Shown piece after piece: positions 35,701 to 40,092 of a stretch of DNA of 40,092 nt. The notes under the pieces are model-generated. The model was not told where the DNA came from and did not search any database. It saw only the letters and a program-made list of their open reading frames with translations. Made by a program: the position numbers and the translations under genes. The stretch is taken from positions 1 to 40,092 of the forward strand of contig NZ_FQWB01000011.1 of assembly GCF_900129545.1 (NCBI RefSeq), in the 5' to 3' direction. Each line of letters opens with the position of its first letter. Position 1 is the stretch's first letter. Source of the stretch: Flavobacterium fluvii. GTDB taxonomy: Bacteria; Bacteroidota; Bacteroidia; Flavobacteriales; Flavobacteriaceae.

Positions 35701-37299
35701 TCAACCATAAATAATGGGGGAGCACCTTCTTCTATTGGAGCCGCAGACAAAACTGCCGGTAATCTCGTTATCAACGCTGCAACCTTGCAAATCAACCAGA
35801 ATAGTTCTACTGACAGGGTAGTGACCATTACGGGTACATCCAGGATTAACACTTCTTCAGCGAATAAGTATGCTGTTTTTACTGGAGATATTACCGGTTC
35901 CGGTAATTTAGTCAAAGAAGGTCCTGGTTCATTGTTGTTGTATAACAATTCGTATTCAGGAGCAACAACCTTAAAAGAAGGTAAAATATATTTAAGAGGT
36001 AACTTAGGTAATGAAGGAGGACTAGGGGCAGGAACGAGAAAATTAACAATAGAATCGGGTTCTTTGATTATGGACGATAATAGAGATGTATATGATTCTC
36101 CATTATGGGATATTCAAGTGGGTTCAGGAAAAACAGGGGAATTTATCCCTAGCGGAAAGGCTTATTTGGGAGGGAAACTAACAGGTGCGGGTACATTGAA
36201 TGTGACTATACCTTATATTCGTACTTCTTTCAAAGGAGATTGGTCTGCCTTTACAGGGATTCTTAATGTAAAAGGAGATTTTAGATTAGATAATGCTTTT
36301 GGCTATGCCAATGCTACCATTAATTTAGAAGGGAATCCGGCTGCTGAAGATCCAAAAGGAAAAGCTTATTCATTGGTAACTACTAGAACAATAAAGTTTG
36401 GAGCCTTAAATGGGGTTGCAACAAGTTCTTTGTCAGCTGCAAATTGGGAAATTGGTGCTAAAAACATCGATTCACAATTTGATGGAGTGATTTCCAGTAA
36501 TATGCTTACCAAAGTAGGTACAGGATCTTTGATATTGACAAATGCAAATACCTATACAGGTGTTACTAATCTAAATGGAGGAAAACTTATTGTAAACAAT
36601 GCAACAGGAAGCGGTGCTGGAACAGGTACTCTTACTGTTAATACTGGAGGAACTTTGTCAGGAAAGGGTATTTTGTCCAACACAATCAGTGTTGCCAGTG
36701 GAGGAACTTTGGCTCCGGGCTATCCATTATTGGGAACACTTACCGTAAACAAAGCCGTAACGATGCTGGCGGGAAGTACCTATGAAACGGATGTATATCC
36801 TGATACGAATACTTCAGATCTTCTATCGACTGGAGCCAATCAAATAACGCTAAACGGAACCCTTAAAGTGGTTAACCAAAGCGGCGTTAATTTTGCAGCA
36901 GGGAATTCGTTTAAAATCTTTAATACAACTACTGCTATTTTAGGAAATATTACCATTAGTCCAGCAACACCCGGTGCAGGCTTAAGTTGGGATACCTCAG
37001 CATTGAAAAGCAATGGATTGTTAAAAGTGTCAAGTTCTTTGTCAACGAATATATTCACTGATGAAATGGAAATTAAAATTTTTCCAAATCCGGTAAAAAA
37101 TAGTTTTACTATCCTTTTGCCGAATGAACTTTTAGGATCAACTATCGAATTGTATAATAGTTTAGGTGCAAAATTAGAAACCATAAAAACGGTTAAAGAA
37201 CAAGTTACAGTCGAGATGAAAAACTTTTCATCTGGAATTTACTTTGTTAAAATTTTGAAAGATGGATCCTCATTTGATAAAAAAATAATTAAGGAATAA
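32734..37299 (+). CDS. PL11 rhamnogalacturonan lyase with autotransporter-type repeats and T9SS tail
   Basis: 1521 residues. Signal peptide 1-24 (PLHGIAQ). Residues about 25-605 match the PL11 rhamnogalacturonan endolyase fold (YesW-like): RIVQDLDRGVVAI at the start and calcium-binding DLDGDGDYDF (about 148), DINGDGKAEV (about 223) and DLDGDGKDEI (about 355). PL11 enzymes cut the Rha-GalA backbone of rhamnogalacturonan I by beta-elimination. From about 615 to 1440 comes a beta-helix-like region with at least four passenger-associated repeats of the LVKEGPGSLLLYNNSYSG type (about 690, 957, 1056 and 1258). A type A T9SS sorting domain (about 1443-1521, IKIFPNPVKNSF, GIYFVKIL) ends it, so it is secreted or surface-bound. 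More than twice the usual PL11 length. No TGTCGG operator precedes it. Confidence 0.88.
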   Translation: MKNSTLRLIIIICLACLPLHGIAQRIVQDLDRGVVAIHSETAKAFVSWRLFATEPSNTGFNLYRSSGGGTAVKLNTAVLAAGTNFTDATANFTVSNEYFVKAVLNGVEQAAASRSFVMPANTPVQSYMSFPLRQDRVGYAVRYVRVGDLDGDGDYDFIIVRRLDSSFVPDATSTILVEAYKQDGTFLWQLDCGPNGVLDDNNIEPGSSTIDVGHGDNITVYDINGDGKAEVIIRTANGVKFGDGTVLSNPSNDDVQFISVLNGMTGAEISRTQYNNPYLEHGSMNGHFGIAYLDGIHPSLVWEAKNRKDDGTFNDMTTAWDWKNGTLVQKWQFFLDQYPKQIHQQTGHQIRIIDLDGDGKDEICPLGFVIDDDGSMLYNLGDQDIFHGDRFYIGDLDPSRPGLEMYGIQQGYSVSGIMWYYCDAKTGKVLLDQKNPDNLDMARGNVGDYDPRFPGYEFHTFTDYLYNVSGAPTSNGNMPSSDPTFRIFWDGDLLTEELGDKRMTKWNYLNDKEDRIFIDGFSSFTGIHDVGPNTPSFVGDILGDWREEVIYESADFKELRIYTTPIASMERIYTLSQNPAYLNDLTVRGYYQGHLTDFYIGDGMQEPPVSPIQKADRYWTGATSSIWDTTSSNWATNSGSALYADPNIVMFDARGNNSNPINLSGNFSPAKIWVMNPQGKDYVFSGTGKLTGTIDFVKSLSGSITFNGNYDYTGTTVVSDGALNVNGSIQSQVTIKPKGAIGGIGTYNGGVVLEKGFNVNGGRINPGKGTDENSIGSLVITGNLVVPGNNNFAFDIIPGSTTVNDKIIVNGNINFSGKNRIIVAFKDGDAIAGTYSLIKSSATLTAVAADFTVEGINGVPNEIIIENNEIKLKILALRSPGTITWKGLIDNNWNFKTKNFNLASVQEAFTPKDVVVFDETGANKAVQLSVIANTSGVSFDATSDYTFSGTGAIDGTGDLIKSNTNKVTLDLTNNTYTGKTIINAGTLSVSTINNGGAPSSIGAADKTAGNLVINAATLQINQNSSTDRVVTITGTSRINTSSANKYAVFTGDITGSGNLVKEGPGSLLLYNNSYSGATTLKEGKIYLRGNLGNEGGLGAGTRKLTIESGSLIMDDNRDVYDSPLWDIQVGSGKTGEFIPSGKAYLGGKLTGAGTLNVTIPYIRTSFKGDWSAFTGILNVKGDFRLDNAFGYANATINLEGNPAAEDPKGKAYSLVTTRTIKFGALNGVATSSLSAANWEIGAKNIDSQFDGVISSNMLTKVGTGSLILTNANTYTGVTNLNGGKLIVNNATGSGAGTGTLTVNTGGTLSGKGILSNTISVASGGTLAPGYPLLGTLTVNKAVTMLAGSTYETDVYPDTNTSDLLSTGANQITLNGTLKVVNQSGVNFAAGNSFKIFNTTTAILGNITISPATPGAGLSWDTSALKSNGLLKVSSSLSTNIFTDEMEIKIFPNPVKNSFTILLPNELLGSTIELYNSLGAKLETIKTVKEQVTVEMKNFSSGIYFVKILKDGSSFDKKIIKE

Positions 37300-37303
37300 G
37301 TAT

Positions 37304-37327
37304 AGATTTACCTCTAAGAGGTAATCT
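37304..37327. terminator. Hairpin after the PL11 gene
   Basis: AGATTTACCTC and GAGGTAATCT pair with one bulged T around a TAA loop, five nt after the stop codon. There is no T tract, so termination there is uncertain. Confidence 0.45.
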
Positions 37328-37721
37328 AATCGTTGCCGTAAGGAATCTTTGCGAACTTATATTGAGTTTATAAAGAGACATATTAGCAACTTGCGTTAAA
37401 AAAATGGCATCAATACTATTTAAGAACATTTGAAAATATAAAACAATCTGATTCTAGCTCCTTCTCCATTGTGAATTAGAATTTTTGACCCTATTATTTC
37501 CCCAATCTGGAATGTTCGGGCTCTTTGGCATTGCCAAAATAAATTGTACTGTTCCCATCGTAAATCCTATTAGAAAATAATAGTTGGGTCATTATGCATG
37601 AACAGGTACTTTATCTCAATCGGAAGTACTGGAGTTTTACTAACCTTTTAATATCAATTAAGCCTAAATCCTCAATTGCTGAAATGCAGTATTGGCGGTT
37701 CGATTTTTAAACTAAACCAGA
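37328..37721. other. Gene-free stretch, border of the sugar locus
   Basis: About 390 bp with no credible gene on either strand and no strong hairpin. It marks the change from the polysaccharide locus to genes of a different kind. Confidence 0.6.
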
Positions 37722-37970
37722 ATGATGCAAAAAGTTTTTATTACAAAATATTTTTTTTCAATTGGAATTATAGAAAGTGTAATGGAAGTAAGTTTAGAGG
37801 CAAGAAGTTGCTATGGTAAACCTGATGGATTTCCTTTTTATACTGAATTTTACGGAACCGATTTTCACTTAACAAAAGAAGATGCTGTTAAAGATTGTGA
37901 GAAAAGAAAAGAAAAAAAGCTTAGATGTCTTGAAAAACAAATTCTTAAAATTAAGAAGATGTCTTTCTAA
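37722..37970 (+). CDS. Small protein of a type found in Bacteroidota mobile elements
   Basis: 82 residues; two adjacent ATG codons (37722 and 37725) are equally possible starts. The pattern KVFITKYFFSIGIIES, then GFPFYTEFYGTDFHLTKEDAVKDCEKRKEKKL and a Lys-rich end, LEKQILKIKKMSF, resembles small proteins I recall from phages and integrated elements of this phylum. No signal peptide. Function unknown. It stands alone between the PL11 gene and the minus-strand group. Confidence 0.5.
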   Translation: MMQKVFITKYFFSIGIIESVMEVSLEARSCYGKPDGFPFYTEFYGTDFHLTKEDAVKDCEKRKEKKLRCLEKQILKIKKMSF

Positions 37971-38175
37971 TCTGTGGCTAACGCTAGAATTAAACTAATG
38001 TTGTTTTAGCAAAGGGGTATTATTTTAAAAGAGAAATTAAAAAAACAAAACCTCTTTTGGTTTACTGTACTTAAAAGAAATGAAAGTTTAAAAGGCAAAA
38101 GAAGTTTTTAAAATTGATTTGAGATTATATAAGAATTGATTCACTATCAATTTTTACACTAGATAGTTGATGATT

Positions 38176-38829
38176 TTATATCAACATCGTTTTCTTCCTT
38201 GAATTAATCTTGTAGAGGTATTCAATGAAATCGGGAAGTTCTATAAGGGATAACAGACCTTTTTGTTCCAATGACATCTGGTGTAAATTGATTTCCCTGA
38301 TGTGCTTACGGAAGGCTATTTCGCCTATAATCTGCATTACAATGTATTCTATAGTAGATTCCAGATCATCGTATTGCTTGAGTATATTGAAATCGGGTAG
38401 GTACAAATCGATTTTTAATTGCTTGGTTGCTATATTGTAATCCAACAAGGCGATTTGTACTTTGCTGATTTTGATTTCAAAGTTTTTATATACACAGGGT
38501 TCATCGGTACCGTCTTTGTACATTGCAGTATCTACCAATGGTTTTATAAATGACTCGGCGGTGAAGTGCTCCAGCATTGGTGCCTGGTTTTCAAAAGCCA
38601 TCATTTTGCCAAATAGTCTACGGAGGCCGTTACCGGTAAATATGATAATGAGTTTGTCATCGAATTCACTTGAATCTTTAATTATAAAGCCAATACTTTT
38701 TGAGACCATATTCAGTTTTTTCAGCAATTGGGCGGTAACTTCTTCTTTCTTGATGTTGAGGTGAAAGGCGTGGAAGATTTCTTGTTCGTTTTTTTGGAAC
38801 CAGTTCCAGAAAGTGGTGATTTTTTTCAT
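38176..38829 (-). CDS. Conserved hypothetical protein
   Basis: 217 residues, no signal peptide, hence cytoplasmic. It opens with FWNWFQKNEQEIFHAF and has a mixed alpha/beta make-up with a long central block (APMLEHFTAESFIKPL) and a helical C-terminus (LSLIELPDFIEYLYKIN). I recognise the type as a conserved flavobacterial protein but know no function. It lies 36 bp downstream of the DnaC-like ATPase on the same strand, so the two are probably co-transcribed; whether they work together is unknown. Confidence 0.6.
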   Translation of the reverse strand: MKKITTFWNWFQKNEQEIFHAFHLNIKKEEVTAQLLKKLNMVSKSIGFIIKDSSEFDDKLIIIFTGNGLRRLFGKMMAFENQAPMLEHFTAESFIKPLVDTAMYKDGTDEPCVYKNFEIKISKVQIALLDYNIATKQLKIDLYLPDFNILKQYDDLESTIEYIVMQIIGEIAFRKHIREINLHQMSLEQKGLLSLIELPDFIEYLYKINSRKKTMLI

Positions 38830-38865
38830 AGCTAAAGAGTGAGTTGTGAGAGGTGAATAGTGAGA

Positions 38866-39489
38866 TTATCGTTTGTCTTTGGTGGTTTTGTCGAAGGCGA
38901 TGAGGTTGATCATGTTTCGGAGTCGCGAGCGGACACGGTTGCCGTACGCCGTTTCTACTTCGGATACCGACAGGTTGGTAGTGATGTGTGTTTTTATTTT
39001 TTTGGATACAAAAAGGTCGTATCTGGAAAGCATTATCTCCGCCATTACATTGCATTCGTTTCCGAAGTATTTGAGGTTGTTTTCGGTGCCCAAGTCATCG
39101 AAACAGATTGTTTTTGGGTCAGATTGATAGAGTTTGCCCTTGCTGTATTTGTGGATTATTTCGTAACCTTCCTGAATAAATTCGAAACTAATATCCCGGC
39201 AGGGCTTTATGTTAAATTTATGTTCCACCGGTGTCAAGTTTTTCATAAGGTGCATCAAGGTTGTTTTTCCGCAGCCAACGGGGCCAGAAAGTAATACTCC
39301 CTTATCGAGATTGATGCCATATTGATAACAAGTGGCTTCGTCCTTCAAGAAATAGGCCATCAATTTGTAAATTAATGGATAATCGCTTTCCAAGATTTTG
39401 AATTGGTTGCCGTATAGTTCCACGCCTTTTTTCTCGAGCCAGAGGATTATTTCCTGGTAATTGCGTTGGTGTTTTATTTCAGTTTCCAT
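38866..39489 (-). CDS. DnaC/IstB-like AAA+ ATPase
   Basis: 207 residues. Walker A is GPVGCGKTT (69-77) and Walker B is TICFDDLG (127-134); HITTNLS (about 167-173) is the sensor-1 strand and NRVRSRLRNM the arginine-rich end typical of the DnaC/IstB group. Short N-terminal helical part (1-60) may bind a partner. Such ATPases load replicative helicases or assist transposases and are common in phages and integrative elements. No transposase is seen in the window. The gene upstream (39625) is a replication-type protein, which favours a replication role over an IS21-type pair. Confidence 0.8.
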   Translation of the reverse strand: METEIKHQRNYQEIILWLEKKGVELYGNQFKILESDYPLIYKLMAYFLKDEATCYQYGINLDKGVLLSGPVGCGKTTLMHLMKNLTPVEHKFNIKPCRDISFEFIQEGYEIIHKYSKGKLYQSDPKTICFDDLGTENNLKYFGNECNVMAEIMLSRYDLFVSKKIKTHITTNLSVSEVETAYGNRVRSRLRNMINLIAFDKTTKDKR

Positions 39490-39555
39490 AGTTTAGGGTT
39501 TTACCGCAAAGGGTGCAAAGGTTGAATGTGAGGTTAACCAAGTATCACGTCTCTC

Positions 39556-39580
39556 GTCTCTCGACTGCGCTCGAGATGAT
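39556..39580. repeat. REP-like palindrome, copy 2
   Basis: Same 25-bp element as at 966-990 with three differences. Two of them (positions 4 and 19) turn a mismatch and a G-T wobble into Watson-Crick pairs, giving the 6-bp stem TCTCGA / TCGAGA with loop CTGCGC. It lies between the DnaC-like gene and its upstream neighbour. Confidence 0.8.
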
Positions 39581-39624
39581 ATGCTCGGAAGACAAAAAGG
39601 GACTTTGAACACTTTTGTAATTAG

Positions 39625-40092
39625 TTAAAATGGTTCCGAATAGTCTTTGTCTATTCCCGTGGTGAGGTGTTTAGCCCTGTCGGGTGGCTTTTCATAAGAA
39701 ATAAAACTAGGTGCGTTCAATATCCAGTTGTTGGCAGCGGCTTTCCAATCGACCATTGGGGTTTTGCCGCCTACGAGCCAACCAACGCTGGAGAAATAAT
39801 TGAAAAATTTGTTGGCTTCGCGTTCCGGGAAAGTTTGTTCCAGGAAATAGGATTTGACTTCTTGGTTGGTCGGGTTCTCGTCCCTCGACTGCGCTCGGGA
39901 TGACAAGCTCGTAGTGACGATCAACTCTTTAGGCTGACTTGTTTCAATTTGATTTTTATCGGTTTCTGCAATCGACGGAGACTTTTCTTTTTTGGCGGTG
40001 TAAATCGTCAGCAAAAAGTGGACTGATTTAGACAAAAAATAAGAGAGTGTTTTCAAAATCCTTAAATTTGAAATAAGTATGAAAACACCAAG
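39625..40092 (-). CDS. C-terminal part of a replication-type protein (cut by window edge)
   Basis: The frame is open from the right edge of the window to the TAA at 39625-39627 with no ATG, so the start lies beyond 40092. The conserved end, TFPEREANKFFNYFSSVGWLVGG followed by PMVDWKAAANNWILNAP, is familiar from flavobacterial proteins encoded next to DnaC-like ATPases. Preceding this is a Lys/Thr/Ser-rich linker in which a REP element is translated as SSRAQSRDEN. The first residues in the window (LGVFILISNLRILKTLSYFL) are hydrophobic and may belong to a different domain or even to a frame that is not used. Upstream of the DnaC-like gene by 135 bp, same strand. Confidence 0.55.
   Translation of the reverse strand, partial: LGVFILISNLRILKTLSYFLSKSVHFLLTIYTAKKEKSPSIAETDKNQIETSQPKELIVTTSLSSRAQSRDENPTNQEVKSYFLEQTFPEREANKFFNYFSSVGWLVGGKTPMVDWKAAANNWILNAPSFISYEKPPDRAKHLTTGIDKDYSEPF
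39880..39904. repeat. REP-like palindrome, copy 3, inside a coding frame
   Basis: All 25 bases identical to the copy at 966-990. On the minus strand it is read in frame within the protein at 39625-40092 as part of SSRAQSRDEN, without a stop. Confidence 0.85.

Noticed and set aside
38866..39489. DnaC/IstB-like ATPase as part of an IS21-type insertion sequence
   Set aside because: No IstA transposase and no terminal inverted repeats are visible; the neighbour looks like a replication protein.

Overview
The window looks like a piece of a Flavobacterium-type (Bacteroidota) chromosome. The evidence is the low G+C content, the absence of purine-rich ribosome sites, promoters of the TTG / TAnnTTTG type, SusC/SusD pairs, a hybrid two-component sensor and type IX secretion C-terminal domains. 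No tRNA, rRNA or CRISPR array was seen.

Layout. (1) 1-1492 carries no convincing gene but holds seven long imperfect hairpins, one of them with a REP-like palindrome in its centre. (2) 1493-1590 has a strong promoter followed about 60 nt later by a terminator, a candidate small RNA. (3) 1583-2778 (minus) is a two-gene unit with a TAATG overlap: a DUF3800 protein and a small protein resembling BECR-fold ribonucleases. (4) 3032-37299 is a polysaccharide utilisation locus. It contains a membrane-anchored HTH/PKD/LamG-like protein, a GH2 enzyme, a fasciclin lipoprotein, a hybrid two-component regulator (HTCS), two nearly identical 996/995-residue GH2 enzymes, a PPi-type phosphofructokinase, an SGNH acetylesterase, a SusC/SusD pair, a T9SS-secreted FN3 protein, an LTxxQ-like small protein, an SGNH esterase fused to a NodB deacetylase, a small secreted protein and a 1521-residue PL11 rhamnogalacturonan lyase with autotransporter-type repeats and a T9SS tail. 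(5) 37722-40092 looks like the edge of a mobile or phage-derived segment: a small protein of a type common in such elements, an unknown protein, a DnaC/IstB-like ATPase and the C-terminal part of a replication-type protein that has a REP element in its reading frame.

How it may work together (inference). The PL11 lyase cuts the rhamnogalacturonan-I backbone outside the cell, esterases strip acetyl groups, SusC/SusD import fragments, GH2 enzymes remove side-chain sugars (probably beta-galactosyl), and the PPi-PFK feeds the hexose phosphates into glycolysis. The HTCS probably controls three transcription units. Each of these has the same direct repeat TGTCGG-N14-TGTCGG exactly 37 nt (start to start, second repeat) upstream of a TAnnTTTG box: GH2 copy A, GH2 copy B-SusC-SusD, and the T9SS protein unit.

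The strongest points for a second look are this exactly spaced operator; the replacement of the GH2 acid/base glutamate by asparagine in copy B only; the hairpin cluster; and the DUF3800/BECR-like pair. Assignments rest on motif recognition by eye; no database search was run.
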